In this document: positions 1 through 9,226 of the stretch, in pieces
How the letters are laid out: each line of letters begins with the position of its first letter
Numbering within the stretch: position 1 is the stretch's first letter
Assembly: GCA_032059445.1 (NCBI GenBank)
Contig: DAMCAP010000003.1
Location: 1 to 64,000 of the forward strand
Source of the DNA: DAMCAP01 sp032059445
Lineage (GTDB): Bacteria; Bacillota; Clostridia; Oscillospirales; Ruminococcaceae
Reading direction: 5' to 3'
DNA: 64,000 nucleotides
The notes under the pieces: model-generated
Told to the model about the DNA's origin: nothing
The model's input: only the letters and a program-made list of their open reading frames with translations
Database searches by the model: none
Program-made: the position numbers and the translations under genes

Positions 1-2368
1 TCATGGTTACCGACTTGGTAGCTTGATCAGCTGCGTAGCCGGGGATGCTTACAGCGGTTTCAGTATAGGTTTCGCCAAAGGTCTTGTTGTCTCTGGTAAC
101 TGTAGGGCTTAGGACTTCGCCTGTAGCAGAATCCTTACGGTATTCTACGGTGTAGGAGAGGTCATTTCTAAGCTCATATACATACCTAATTGATACATCT
201 TGAGCTGGCATACTTGCTATCGTTACATTGGAGGTTGCCTCATCCTTTGTAAAGCTTACGCCCGAGGTCACGATTACTTCCTTTACCTTATAACCTGGGT
301 ATGTGGTGTTGTTAAGGTTAGGTTGTTTTGTAACAGATTCGCCGGGATTATAGGCGGTGACAGGTTCTTCTACTACGTTTGGTCCATACTGATGAACAAC
401 CGATACATTATACTTGGCTGTGTATGGAACCAGCACCACATATGCATCTTGGATCTGCTCTAGCGTTATTGGGAGATCAAATCCTTGTTCAGCAAAGTTG
501 TAGGGTTGGTTGCCGATATTAGCAGTTCTCATGGTACTGCCATATCGTGTGTAGGTCCTGCCATCTGCTGTTGTGCTAGTTGGAGGGCTAACGGTATAAG
601 CTTTGCCCATCACGAGATTTAGCTTATCGCCTTCCTTGACATACTCATTGTAAATAACCTTACCATTTAAAAGAATCGTTTCAAGGTTATTATCACTTAG
701 AGTATTGCTTCCGTCAGCACTTAAAGCGTTGCCCAAGTTGTTCACTTGATAATAAATCTGCTGGATTGTGCCTCCTGGGTATGGAAGCTGTGGCTCTGGG
801 AAATCTCTACCTACATAATTATTCTTGTAATTTTTGTAGCTAAGATCTGCAAACTCATTGGTAGGGTATACGCCGGCAGTTTTGTTGATGATTTCAACAT
901 AGTATCGTAGCTTTAGCCCTGCCTCTGGGATATCTCCGATAGTCCATGTGAAGGTTTTAGTAGTAGAGTTGTAGCTGATTTTAGATAACTCTTCTGGAGT
1001 CATAGGAGTAAATCCTGAACCGCGATCGATCTGGAATCTATAGTTTGCATCGTTCCAAAGTAGATCAAAGTTTGCTCCCATTTTATCTGTAAGTTCAGCG
1101 TCAACCGCTGCGGGTAGGGATTCGTTGAGGATCGTATCATAGGCTGCCAGTAGGGCAGTTGTGTCATCTATGACATCAACATAGTACCCTGGGGCCTTTA
1201 CAAGCCTCTGTAGCTCTGTTACAGCGCTTGATCCCGAAACGCTGATACCAATTGCATAGATCTTACTTGCGGCAGCTTTAAAATCGCTTATCCCAGCACT
1301 ACTTGGGGTGGTGGTAGGCACGCCATCTGATAAGAATACAACCACTACCGGGCGAGTTTTATCTGCGCGACTGTTGATAACACTTGTTGCTGTGCTTACA
1401 GCTGTATTGTAGGGAGTGCCGCCCCCAGCTGAAAGGCCGTTAATTGCCGATGTAACACTGCTTTGCCCACTCACTCCTGTAAAGCCTGTTAGGATGGCAC
1501 TGGTACCGTCCCCGCTAAACTTTACAATCTGAATGCGGTTGGTGCTAGCAATTTCTTGCGGATTATTATTTGCATCGTAGACTATTTTGGGTGCAAACAA
1601 TTTGCCGGTAAGAGAATGAAGCGCTGTCTTGGCAGTATCAATACGGAAGGTACAGCCGTAAGATGCTGAATAAGTGTTTTTACTATGAGATGCAACCGTA
1701 AAATCATCCTCATCACTTGGTATGCTGTAAGTGCCCCATTTGGTTGGCTTCGATTGCCCCCTCAGTTGGGAGTGCAGATACTCACGTGCTTCGTTATCTG
1801 TAGCCCAAATGTCTTCAGTCCAATAATTATCACCATCGTATGAATCGTAGTATCTCCAGTACCCAGAGTCATACCCGCTTACTGCCATCGATTTGATAAT
1901 AGTAGTGCCATCATTACGCCGATGGAGATTAAGGGTAACAGTAATCTCACTGGTACGTGATTGGCGACTAGACCAACCCTTATTACGAACATAATACGTC
2001 ATGGTTTTAGTAAAGCTGACGGTATCATTATGGGCGGGGTTTGTACAGGGGCTAAAATTGCTATCATTGCCGTCGCCCATACTTCCCGATACGTCTTGTA
2101 CCACAAGGACATCTACACCCTGGGGCATAGGCTGACCTTTTAGGGTTAAGTCGACCTGCGCTATAGTAGTATCGCTGTTGACCCAGGTGGAGGTTTTGTT
2201 TATTGAAACTCCACCGCCGTTTGGCCATTGCGGGAAGTTTGCACTATCTGACGGATCATAAGGGATTGGGTTATCTTTTTCGCCCAATACTGCAAACACG
2301 TTAATTGGCAACATGGAAAAAACCATAGCGAATGCCAAAAACCCGCTTATTAGTTTCTTGGTCTGCAT
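1..2368 (-). CDS. VWA-domain surface protein with MucBP-like repeats (partial, 3' end outside window)
   Basis: The reading frame is open from an ATG at 2368 to the window edge, about 789 codons, so the C-terminus is missing. The start follows a GGAGAG ribosome site. The N-terminus is a signal peptide ending near FAMVFSMLPINVFA. A von Willebrand factor A domain follows with the MIDAS motif DVSGS at residues 92-96 and a later FLSDGVPTT segment. A DUF11/adhesin-like region comes next, then repeats with YNVSVVHQYG, GYKVKEV and YTVEYRKDSATGE that resemble MucBP modules. Proteins of this build are exported adhesins, usually anchored by a sortase through a C-terminal LPxTG-type motif. That motif would lie outside the window. 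The sortase gene at 8293-9093 is a plausible partner, which is inference. Confidence 0.8.
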   Translation of the reverse strand, partial: MQTKKLISGFLAFAMVFSMLPINVFAVLGEKDNPIPYDPSDSANFPQWPNGGGVSINKTSTWVNSDTTIAQVDLTLKGQPMPQGVDVLVVQDVSGSMGDGNDSNFSPCTNPAHNDTVSFTKTMTYYVRNKGWSSRQSRTSEITVTLNLHRRNDGTTIIKSMAVSGYDSGYWRYYDSYDGDNYWTEDIWATDNEAREYLHSQLRGQSKPTKWGTYSIPSDEDDFTVASHSKNTYSASYGCTFRIDTAKTALHSLTGKLFAPKIVYDANNNPQEIASTNRIQIVKFSGDGTSAILTGFTGVSGQSSVTSAINGLSAGGGTPYNTAVSTATSVINSRADKTRPVVVVFLSDGVPTTTPSSAGISDFKAAASKIYAIGISVSGSSAVTELQRLVKAPGYYVDVIDDTTALLAAYDTILNESLPAAVDAELTDKMGANFDLLWNDANYRFQIDRGSGFTPMTPEELSKISYNSTTKTFTWTIGDIPEAGLKLRYYVEIINKTAGVYPTNEFADLSYKNYKNNYVGRDFPEPQLPYPGGTIQQIYYQVNNLGNALSADGSNTLSDNNLETILLNGKVIYNEYVKEGDKLNLVMGKAYTVSPPTSTTADGRTYTRYGSTMRTANIGNQPYNFAEQGFDLPITLEQIQDAYVVLVPYTAKYNVSVVHQYGPNVVEEPVTAYNPGESVTKQPNLNNTTYPGYKVKEVIVTSGVSFTKDEATSNVTIASMPAQDVSIRYVYELRNDLSYTVEYRKDSATGEVLSPTVTRDNKTFGETYTETAVSIPGYAADQATKSVTM

Positions 2369-2395
2369 ATTTTTCTCTCCTTTCTTAATTGTACT

Positions 2396-2890
2396 TTATA
2401 GGGTTGATTCCCAAAGAGTATCATTTTGATCCTGCTCTGACAGGGCTTCGTCCATTAGCTTTAGCATTTCCAGAGTGCTGCGGTAGCGCATGGTCTTTTT
2501 CTTTTCGGCCCATGTAATGGTACCTTGCCAGCTGGCATTTTGCCGAAACTGCACTTGTATGATAAAGGTAGCTTTTTCTCCGGCCTTGCTTTTTAGCAAT
2601 CCATCGTCTAGGTCTGTTAGTACTTCATCCATCGTATTTAGCTCCTGTAATTTTCGCTGTCCACCAAAGCTTCTGTGCTGTTGATAAGCTTGAGGATGCC
2701 CCGTTTGATCACATAGGTCATCCATTTTGCTGACCATGCCAATAATATCAGTAAAGACAATCGGCTGTTTGAGGTGGTTGTTATAAATCTCTCCCTTAGG
2801 CTCACCGCATTGGTTGTTGTGCACACAAACTAAGGACTTCATAGCTCCTTCGTGAGTAGCTGCCTGTGGTTTCCTCTGTATCTTTATCAC
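2396..2890 (-). CDS. hypothetical protein upstream of the VWA gene
   Basis: A 164-residue soluble protein with no signal peptide and no family I recognise. It contains a DDLCDQTGHPQAYQQHRSF stretch and ends in a Lys/Glu-rich helical tail. The first possible start is a GTG at 2890 that overlaps a GGGGAGG ribosome site. An ATG at 2842 is an alternative, but its upstream AAGGAG sits only two bases away, so the true start is unclear. The stop lies 27 bp before the VWA surface protein start on the same strand, which suggests co-transcription. No function can be assigned. Confidence 0.55.
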   Translation of the reverse strand: MIKIQRKPQAATHEGAMKSLVCVHNNQCGEPKGEIYNNHLKQPIVFTDIIGMVSKMDDLCDQTGHPQAYQQHRSFGGQRKLQELNTMDEVLTDLDDGLLKSKAGEKATFIIQVQFRQNASWQGTITWAEKKKTMRYRSTLEMLKLMDEALSEQDQNDTLWESTL

Positions 2891-3018
2891 CTCCCCATGT
2901 GGTTATTGTTATTATTACACATCCCAGTAACAGCTCAGTAACAAGTGGGTTTATGTCTTATTCTATTGTAAAAAAAATTTCTAAAAAATATGTCATTTTA
3001 AGCCGTAAATCACAAAAA

Positions 3019-3044
3019 ACAGAGACTCCGTTAAGAGTCTCTGT
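3019..3044 (-). terminator. intrinsic terminator of the pilus operon
   Basis: A perfect 10-bp inverted repeat (ACAGAGACTC and its complement) has a 6-base loop and A/T runs on both sides. On the minus strand it lies 17 bases past the pilT-like stop codon and is followed by six T, so it should end the pilus operon and separate it from the small unknown gene beyond. Confidence 0.8.
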
Positions 3045-3060
3045 AAAAAATAGATTTTGG

Positions 3061-4122
3061 TTATTTTAGCAGCTTTTTTGCCATCAGATCTGGTGAGCTA
3101 CTATAAGAAATCGCATCCTGTCCTGAAATAATTCCTTTCTTATAAAGCTCCAGAATGCTCGCATCCATGCTAAGCATACCTTCAGAAGAGGATGAAAAAA
3201 TAACGGTTTCGATTTGATGTGTTTTGGATTCGCGGATCATATTCCTGATGGCACCATTACAAAGCATGATTTCAAATGCAGGTGCCAAGCCTCCATCAAC
3301 TGCGGGGATCAGCTGTTGGGATACTACAGCCTGTAGCGTCATGGAAAGCTGGATGCGGATCTGCCCTTGTTGGCTGGGTGGGAAGGCATCGATGATACGG
3401 TCGATGGTTTTGACGGCACCAACCGTATGCAGTGAAGAAAATACAAGATGACCAGTCTCCGCAGCCGTCGTAGCTATATTGATCGTTTCATAGTCTCGCA
3501 TTTCTCCTAGCAAAATTACATCGGGAGATTGGCGCAGTGCTGCGCGCAAGGCTGTGACATAGTTGGTGGTATCGGTAGGGATTTCACGCTGGCTTACGAT
3601 GCTTTGCTTATGCCCATGGAGAAACTCGATGGGATCTTCCAGCGTGATCACATGTGCATTTCGCGTGCTGTTGATGTGATCAATCAAGCAGGCCAGAGTG
3701 GTGGATTTACCGCTACCCGCCGGCCCCGTAACCAGCACCAATCCTTTTTTATAGTTTGCAAGATCAATCACCGCATCGGGAATGCCGATTTGCTTAGGGT
3801 CAGGTAGGGAAAAGGTGACCACTCGAATGACTGCCGCCAGTGATCCACGCTGCAAATAAGTGCTGACGCGGAAGCGAGAAACACCCTTGAGCGAAAAGGA
3901 AAAATCATCATCCCCACATTCTAAGAAGCGGTCAGGGCTTCGTCCGCCTGCCAGCTTATATATCTCTAGTATCATCTCTCTTGTGGTAGATGGAGTCAGC
4001 TTTTCCTCCGAGTGGTTAAGGATGTGATGGTTGATTTTATAGCAAAGGGGCCGCCCCGCCACAATAAAAATATCTGATACACCTTTTTCAACCGCTTCTT
4101 GTAAAATTGTCGTTAGTTCCAT
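3061..4122 (-). CDS. pilT: PilT-class type IV pilus ATPase
   Basis: The 353-residue protein is a hexameric secretion-type ATPase of the PilT/VirB11 superfamily. It has Walker A GPAGSGKST at 133-141, an Asp box LEDPIEF near 161-167, Walker B DVILLGEMRD at 201-210, a His-box SSLHTVG, and the AIRNMIRE segment at 291-298 that resembles the PilT signature AIRNLIRE. PilT proteins power pilus retraction. No longer PilB/GspE-type extension ATPase is visible in the window, so this one may serve both directions or work with a PilB encoded elsewhere. It is the last gene of an operon of pilin-like proteins and PilC, 10 bp after the preceding stop. Confidence 0.92.
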   Translation of the reverse strand: MELTTILQEAVEKGVSDIFIVAGRPLCYKINHHILNHSEEKLTPSTTREMILEIYKLAGGRSPDRFLECGDDDFSFSLKGVSRFRVSTYLQRGSLAAVIRVVTFSLPDPKQIGIPDAVIDLANYKKGLVLVTGPAGSGKSTTLACLIDHINSTRNAHVITLEDPIEFLHGHKQSIVSQREIPTDTTNYVTALRAALRQSPDVILLGEMRDYETINIATTAAETGHLVFSSLHTVGAVKTIDRIIDAFPPSQQGQIRIQLSMTLQAVVSQQLIPAVDGGLAPAFEIMLCNGAIRNMIRESKTHQIETVIFSSSSEGMLSMDASILELYKKGIISGQDAISYSSSPDLMAKKLLK

Positions 4123-4132
4123 AAATCAAAAA

Positions 4133-4627
4133 TTACCCCTTTTGTCGGAAAATCGGCAGATCGCTGATGCCTGGTAAGTTAATTTGGGTTTCGTCCTGCC
4201 AGTTTTGCTCCGGTTGTACCTTCCAACGCAGCCGCCGAAGCTCGCTTGCAGGCGAGCCGTCGGGCTCAACGGCTGCGATCAGCTCAACATGTAAGGTTTT
4301 GTGATCATTGACCGGTATATCATAGCGAAATATGTAGCCGTCGCTTACTTTTTCATAGGTGATAGAAGCGTCAATCAAAGAGAGCTGCTCACGCCAAGCA
4401 TCGGTATGCTGTAAGGCTTTGTGTAACTGTTGCAGCAGCTCCTCAGCTTTGGTATCAGCAGCATAATATTCTGAAGTGGACTGGGCCGTTTTTTGGGTGA
4501 GCTTATAATCTGCGCGGGCTGAGACCAAAGACAGTGTTGCAAAGGTGGTGAGGCAAAGCACCACAAAAATCGCTAAAATCGAAGAGCTTCCTACGCTGAT
4601 ACCCATATTGCTTTTTTCTCTGCTCAT
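4133..4627 (-). CDS. membrane-anchored pilus-operon protein, unknown family
   Basis: A 164-residue protein with one N-terminal transmembrane helix (about residues 15-37, SSSILAIFVVLCLTTFATLS) followed by an extracellular-type domain. This is the architecture of a pilin or minor pseudopilin. A glycine precedes the hydrophobic segment (SNMG/ISVG), but the Glu at +5 of a canonical prepilin site is absent. The start follows AAAGGTGG. It lies between the pilin-like gene at 4651 and pilT. A role as a minor pilin or assembly component is inferred from position and architecture only. Confidence 0.7.
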   Translation of the reverse strand: MSREKSNMGISVGSSSILAIFVVLCLTTFATLSLVSARADYKLTQKTAQSTSEYYAADTKAEELLQQLHKALQHTDAWREQLSLIDASITYEKVSDGYIFRYDIPVNDHKTLHVELIAAVEPDGSPASELRRLRWKVQPEQNWQDETQINLPGISDLPIFRQKG

Positions 4628-4650
4628 TGTGCCGCCACCTTTCCTATCAA

Positions 4651-5079
4651 TTAACCCACATAGCTGCCTACATCTACCCGATACACCAGTGCCTCACCCT
4701 TATACACCGCAACTTCGGTATACAGCATGCCGTCATCTGTCATGGGGGCTTGCACAATGCTCAGCTGATACCTTGCCTCTTGGCTGCCCTCCGTCGTGGG
4801 CTTCCAGTCTTGATCGTAGGATATAGTCAGTGTGCCCTCTTTAAGTTGAGCACCCAGCATCTCGGCAAGCAATTTTTGATCACCCTTAGCGTGTTTGACG
4901 CTTTCCGCTGCCGTCTGCACTTCCATTACTGCATTGTTTAGATCTTTCCCCGCGACGCTGGTCAGTCGAGCATTGACAAATAAATTGACGCAGACTGCGC
5001 TGGTAATCGCAAAAAACAAAATAATAAAGGATAGTTCCATCAGAAACAATCCCGACTTAGGGGTTCTGTGAATGCTCAC
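4651..5079 (-). CDS. prepilin-like protein
   Basis: A 142-residue protein starting at GTG 5079 after AGGAGG with 7 bases spacing. The N-terminus reads PKSG/LFLMELSFIILFF: a Gly cleavage position, a Glu at mature residue 5 and a hydrophobic helix. This is the class III (prepilin) signal recognised by a PilD-type peptidase. It is the best pilin candidate in the operon. The rest has no cysteine pair and no family I recognise. No prepilin peptidase gene is visible in the window. Confidence 0.75.
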   Translation of the reverse strand: MSIHRTPKSGLFLMELSFIILFFAITSAVCVNLFVNARLTSVAGKDLNNAVMEVQTAAESVKHAKGDQKLLAEMLGAQLKEGTLTISYDQDWKPTTEGSQEARYQLSIVQAPMTDDGMLYTEVAVYKGEALVYRVDVGSYVG

Positions 5080-5099
5080 ACACTTACCTCCTGCGCAGT

Positions 5100-5582
5100 T
5101 TATTTTGATTCACACCGAAGACTGAGCTTCAGAGTGCTTACTGTTCCATCTGGGTCGATTGTGGTAAGAGAAAGCAAGCCCTCTGGGCTGCGATCAACCT
5201 GTAAATCGGCAAGCTCCATGATGGGCTGCCCGTCGGCTGCCTTTACCTTTGTACCTTGGGCAACCATTACTTCGCGCAGCTCGCCACCGCTGCTATAGAT
5301 CCAGGTCTGATAGGTAGATTCGCCGACCTTCTGCTCTAAGATCAACGCCGTGGCGCCCTCTACTTCTCCGATACGGATACCATCTATAATATCGTTTTGC
5401 CGGATTTTTTCCGCAAGGTAAGAGAGGGAGGTACGGGTATTATAGTTTTGGGTCATTTGGGTCACTGTCTGCTTATAGATATTGGCACCCATTAGCACGA
5501 CCAAAAAAGAGGAGGCTGCAAACACACAGAATAGCGCCAAGGTAAACAGCAAGTCGATGACATGCCCTCGCTCCTGCTTCAT
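5100..5582 (-). CDS. DUF4860-like pilus-operon membrane protein
   Basis: A 160-residue protein with an N-terminal transmembrane helix (LLFTLALFCVFAASSFLVVL) and a soluble C-terminal domain. It matches my memory of the DUF4860 family, found beside PilC/PilT genes in Clostridia. The chosen ATG at 5582 is 6 bases from AAAGGAGG; an in-frame ATG at 5588 touches that ribosome site and is less likely. The short form begins MKQERG/HVIDLLFT, which has a prepilin-like glycine but lacks Glu at +5. A minor pilin-like role is inferred. Confidence 0.72.
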   Translation of the reverse strand: MKQERGHVIDLLFTLALFCVFAASSFLVVLMGANIYKQTVTQMTQNYNTRTSLSYLAEKIRQNDIIDGIRIGEVEGATALILEQKVGESTYQTWIYSSGGELREVMVAQGTKVKAADGQPIMELADLQVDRSPEGLLSLTTIDPDGTVSTLKLSLRCESK

Positions 5583-5599
5583 AACCATCCTCCTTTTGC

Positions 5600-5947
5600 T
5601 TAGTTCTTTTGTACCTGATCAATGGGGAATACGACAATCTGGGGCATTAAATTTGCACCAATACCTTGGTAATGGTATACATACTGCTTGTGATCCAGCA
5701 GTAGGCCATAGTTTTGCTCCATGTATTCCAAACTGGGGGGATATTGCCCCTCCAAAGCGTAGCACTGTACTGCGGTACGCCGTACTGCCTGCTCGGCTGA
5801 TTTGAGCCGCTCAGCGTCGGTGGTTTTTGAGATATCATTAAGCCCTATAGTTAGCAACCATACCATGGCTCCGAAAAACAGGATTGGTAGCACCAGCTCT
5901 CGCAAAGCGGTGTATTTTCGCTGCTCCCGCAAAAAAATATTTGCCAT
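5600..5947 (-). CDS. small membrane protein of the pilus operon
   Basis: A 115-residue protein with one transmembrane helix (ELVLPILFFGAMVWLLTIG) after a basic N-terminus, then a short soluble part with YALEGQYPPSLEYMEQNYG. That last segment resembles the early loop of type II secretion pseudopilins (ALEGQYPPSL), supporting a pseudopilin-like fold, although no canonical prepilin cleavage motif is present. The start follows AAAAGGAGGG. It sits between PilC and the DUF4860-like gene. Confidence 0.68.
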   Translation of the reverse strand: MANIFLREQRKYTALRELVLPILFFGAMVWLLTIGLNDISKTTDAERLKSAEQAVRRTAVQCYALEGQYPPSLEYMEQNYGLLLDHKQYVYHYQGIGANLMPQIVVFPIDQVQKN

Positions 5948-5970
5948 ATACAGGCCCTCCTTTTAGAAGC

Positions 5971-7029
5971 TTAGCCGATGGAAGACATAATCCCCATCAG
6001 AGGCAGCATAACGGACAGCAGAATCATCCCTACAATCACAGACAAAATTGCGATCAGTGTTGGCTCCAAGACTGAGATTAGAGCAGAAATATTTTTGTCA
6101 ATTTCTTCTTCGTAGCGCTGCGCGATCTTTTTCATCACGGTGTCTACCGCTCCGGTCTTAAAGCCGACTGTGAGCATGCTGGCATACACTCCCGAAAAAA
6201 CCTTCATTTCAGTAATGGCGCCTACAAAGGAGGACCCTTGTGCGATCAGCTCTTTCATTCCAAGGATCTTCGCCTTCATTTTTCCGTTTTCAATTAGTTC
6301 ATCAGTCATGTGTAGCGACTGGTCCACATCAAGCCCACTAGAAAGCATCAGTGACATGGCAGAGGCAAATCGAGCTACCGCAATCTTTGCAGAAAGATTG
6401 CCTATAAAGGGCAGGGACTCATAAGCACGTGTAAGCTGCACTCTTCCGCCCTTGGTACGTGACACTAAGGTAGCAAGGAGTATCAAAGCCAACACCACGG
6501 CCACACTCCATACAGAGTAACTGCTAAGCACTGCACCAAAGCGCATCACCCCTTGGGCGAATGCGGACATTTCACTGCCTAGCTGGCGAAACACCTGCTG
6601 AAATATAGGCAACACCTTGATCACTAAAATGCCTATTACAACCCCCATCATGGCAATCATGGCCATGGGGTAGGTTACAGCATTTTTGATACTTTGATTG
6701 ATGGCCTCGTTGCGCTCATAATACCCGCAAAGAGAGTCCATTACCTCGTCAAGCCGCCCGGAGCTCTCGCCGATATCCACCATATCTACTACGTATTTGG
6801 GGAATCGATCACTCTGCTGCAAGGCGTAAGAGAGGGTGCGGCCTTCCTCCACATGGGAGAGGATGATATGTAGCACTTCCTTACCGCTGCTATCTTGTAC
6901 GTCATCGATCATAATGGAAATGCCTTCCTGCACCGAAATGCCCGCCTTGATGATTAAGGCCAACTGCGCGCAGAAAGCAGAGATTTCACTGGGGCGAAGC
7001 TGCTTATGCCCTCGTTGTGTGGCTGCCAT
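5971..7029 (-). CDS. pilC: type II secretion/type IV pilus platform protein PilC/GspF
   Basis: An inner-membrane platform protein of 352 residues. It has the two repeated GspF domains of the family, each with a SGxxLxxSL-type segment (ISVQEGISIM and LSSGLDVDQSLHM), and three hydrophobic helices, including a C-terminal one ending LPLMGIMSSIG. PilC couples the cytoplasmic ATPase to pilin insertion and extraction. I chose ATG 7029, 9 bases after AGGAGG, over an upstream in-frame start at 7068 that has no ribosome site. It is the first pilus-core gene after the transglutaminase and sortase genes. Confidence 0.9.
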   Translation of the reverse strand: MAATQRGHKQLRPSEISAFCAQLALIIKAGISVQEGISIMIDDVQDSSGKEVLHIILSHVEEGRTLSYALQQSDRFPKYVVDMVDIGESSGRLDEVMDSLCGYYERNEAINQSIKNAVTYPMAMIAMMGVVIGILVIKVLPIFQQVFRQLGSEMSAFAQGVMRFGAVLSSYSVWSVAVVLALILLATLVSRTKGGRVQLTRAYESLPFIGNLSAKIAVARFASAMSLMLSSGLDVDQSLHMTDELIENGKMKAKILGMKELIAQGSSFVGAITEMKVFSGVYASMLTVGFKTGAVDTVMKKIAQRYEEEIDKNISALISVLEPTLIAILSVIVGMILLSVMLPLMGIMSSIG

Positions 7030-7143
7030 ACTGTCATTCCTCCTGATCTTAAATTCCATTAAAATCACCTACGGTTTAAGTCCAACAATGCAATCCAGCA
7101 CCCATTAGGTAGTGCAAGGGTACTGCTCTTATGTAACAATATG

Positions 7144-8250
7144 CTAGTAGATAAACATTGCATTGTAATTGCTGCCGTTTCCGATGTATTTCATGATATC
7201 GGGGCTGCTCTTGGCACTAGAGGCAAAGGTGGGGTCCATTCGTACCCATGTAGTGCCATCAAAATAGATAATGTCGTTAACCCAGCCCACATCGGTGATA
7301 TATACACTGATCCAAGCATGGTAGATGCTGCCCGAATACCCTACTACCAGCTTGGTGGGGATGCCTTGGGTGCGCAGCATGGTGACCATAACAGCAGCGT
7401 AATCAAAGCAGATACCCTTACCGCTGCTGACGATGGCATCTACATTGGGGAGGTAACCTGATGTGGCTGTGGCTGCTTTATCAAAATCATAGCTGATGTT
7501 GTCAATTACATAATCATAGATCTTCTCAACCACTTCAAGGTCGTTTGCTGCGCTGCTGGCAAGCTTTGAGCCCAGCTCGATGGTATCGTCGCCCGGTGAG
7601 AAGTTGACATATTGATTTGGGTAAAGAAAGGGTCGTAGATTGCTTGTAAGCGAAACCTGAAAGCTCTCTCCGCAGGCAAGTGCATATTGGTTACCCGAAA
7701 CATTTTCGTAGACATTTAGGGTGTATTTGCCACTGCCCGAAGTAAGAGGGAAGGTTTCGTAGCTACCTTTTGAGCTTAGATTGTAGGTATAGGTTGAGCC
7801 CCCATCTTTGGTAAGCTGCAGCTTTACATTGGAGTTGCTGCCCAGATAACGCACCATCACATAGCCCTCCGAAAGATTGGAGGCATCGATTTCTGCCAAG
7901 CTGTTGCCCAGTACATTGGTGCCGTCGGCAGAGGGTGTCAAGACGCGGGCGGTGGAGTCGCGCAAGCTTGCTTGGGGTGCAGAGGAGGTGGGGGTTATCG
8001 GTGGCTCAATGGCAACGACGGCTAAGCTGCTTTTGCCCATAGAGCTATGGTCGGCCTCCGAGGAGGGGGGTAGTATCGATGATGCCAAAGATGACTCAGT
8101 GCTTGGCTGTATATCAGAAGACGAAACAGCTGCCTGTATATCAGCTTGCGACGAGCCGCCGGTAGTACCACTGCCGCAACCAGTTATGATAAGTAGACCG
8201 CCTGTGATGAAAGCGGCTAAAGCACTGCGGCAAAAATTGTATTGCTTCAT
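7144..8250 (-). CDS. transglutaminase-like lipoprotein
   Basis: A 368-residue exported protein with a lipobox ending at Cys25 (LIITGC), a Ser/Pro-rich spacer to about residue 105, a beta-rich middle domain and a C-terminal transglutaminase-like domain. The papain-like triad is visible: Cys281 in GKGICFDYA, His311 in IYHAWISVY and Asp339 in VRMDPTF. Such domains act as proteases, amidases or cross-linkers at the cell surface. The gene is 42 bp downstream of the sortase and upstream of pilC, so it may help process or attach surface proteins or pili. This role is inference. Confidence 0.85.
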   Translation of the reverse strand: MKQYNFCRSALAAFITGGLLIITGCGSGTTGGSSQADIQAAVSSSDIQPSTESSLASSILPPSSEADHSSMGKSSLAVVAIEPPITPTSSAPQASLRDSTARVLTPSADGTNVLGNSLAEIDASNLSEGYVMVRYLGSNSNVKLQLTKDGGSTYTYNLSSKGSYETFPLTSGSGKYTLNVYENVSGNQYALACGESFQVSLTSNLRPFLYPNQYVNFSPGDDTIELGSKLASSAANDLEVVEKIYDYVIDNISYDFDKAATATSGYLPNVDAIVSSGKGICFDYAAVMVTMLRTQGIPTKLVVGYSGSIYHAWISVYITDVGWVNDIIYFDGTTWVRMDPTFASSAKSSPDIMKYIGNGSNYNAMFIY

Positions 8251-8292
8251 TTCAGGCTATCCCTTCGTTGTATTTTGTATGAAGAAATAAGC

Positions 8293-9093
8293 TTACTGCT
8301 TGCCTGCAGCCGAGCTTGATTGTTTTGCTTGTGTTTCAGCGGAGCTGCTCTGGGGCTTTGCATCCCAAGAGATGGCGCTTTGCTCCCAGGCATAGGGCTT
8401 ATTCATTCCTTCGACCCAAGGGCGGTACACATAGTCTTCGCTGTAAGGGACGACTTCTTTAAGCTGCGCCCGCAGGACGATCCTCTGGCGTGATGTACCG
8501 ATGGGGGTACAGGAAATCAGGGTAAGGCAGTCAAAATCCTGCATGTAGATTGGCCCCCAATCAGAGGGCTCGATCACCTTGGTATCTTTATACTCATAGA
8601 CATAGATTTTTTGGTTGTAGACGAGGTAAAATAGATCCCCCTCGGTGAGCTTGTGGATAAAATAAAACTCAGCACCCTTTATATCTCGATGCGCGCCGAT
8701 ACTTACGTTACAGCCTTCGGTACCGGGCAGCTGGGAATAGTCAAACAAGCCTGGGCCAAGATCCATATCCGCATTGGTGACCCCCTTCTGTACCGCAGCA
8801 TCGACGCCCATGCGCGGTATTTTGAGGACCATCTGCCCCGATTGATAATCGGCTCGCTCCTGTGTGATAAAGAGTTTGTCCTTTAAGTACGCTTGATCTA
8901 TCATTGGCACACTGGAGGGGGAGGAAGGCACCGAAAGTGGCTCTATAGGCTCGCTGTTTTTTGGCGCAGGGGGAAGCATCCATCTAAAGCTGAGTGCAAG
9001 CATGCAGACGCCCAAAACCAGAAGTGCCCAAGAAACAAGAGCTCTGGGGGAAGGGCCACCCTTAGGTGTATGATTTTGATCTGATTGATTCAC
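8293..9093 (-). CDS. sortase (class D-like)
   Basis: The 266-residue protein has a single N-terminal membrane helix (residues 19-39), a Pro/Ser-rich linker and a sortase domain. The catalytic residues are His135 (SIGAHRD), Cys195 (LTLISCTP) and Arg204 (SRQRIVLRA). Sortases cleave sorting motifs and attach surface proteins to peptidoglycan or polymerise pili. The short TLxTC-like box and type II topology fit clostridial class D better than class B, but the class is uncertain. The GTG start follows a strong GGAGGAGG. It is the first gene of the operon running to pilT. The VWA adhesin at the left edge is a likely substrate. Confidence 0.88.
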   Translation of the reverse strand: MNQSDQNHTPKGGPSPRALVSWALLVLGVCMLALSFRWMLPPAPKNSEPIEPLSVPSSPSSVPMIDQAYLKDKLFITQERADYQSGQMVLKIPRMGVDAAVQKGVTNADMDLGPGLFDYSQLPGTEGCNVSIGAHRDIKGAEFYFIHKLTEGDLFYLVYNQKIYVYEYKDTKVIEPSDWGPIYMQDFDCLTLISCTPIGTSRQRIVLRAQLKEVVPYSEDYVYRPWVEGMNKPYAWEQSAISWDAKPQSSSAETQAKQSSSAAGKQ

Positions 9094-9149
9094 GCTCCTA
9101 CCTCCTCCAAGCTAGTGTATCCGACAGGATTTGCTAATAATTTATATCA

Positions 9150-9155
9150 ATTATA
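9150..9155 (-). promoter_or_regulatory. candidate -10 box of the sortase-pilus operon
   Basis: TATAAT on the minus strand, 57 bases before the sortase start, in an A/T-rich stretch. No good -35 is visible at 17 bp, which suits an activator-dependent promoter. It lies back to back with the promoter of the BTAD regulator gene. Confidence 0.45.
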
Positions 9156-9226
9156 TCATTTTTTTTACAAAAGAAAAGAGATTTCGGTTTTAATTTCTTT
9201 CAAGTAATTGTAAAATCTATATAAAA

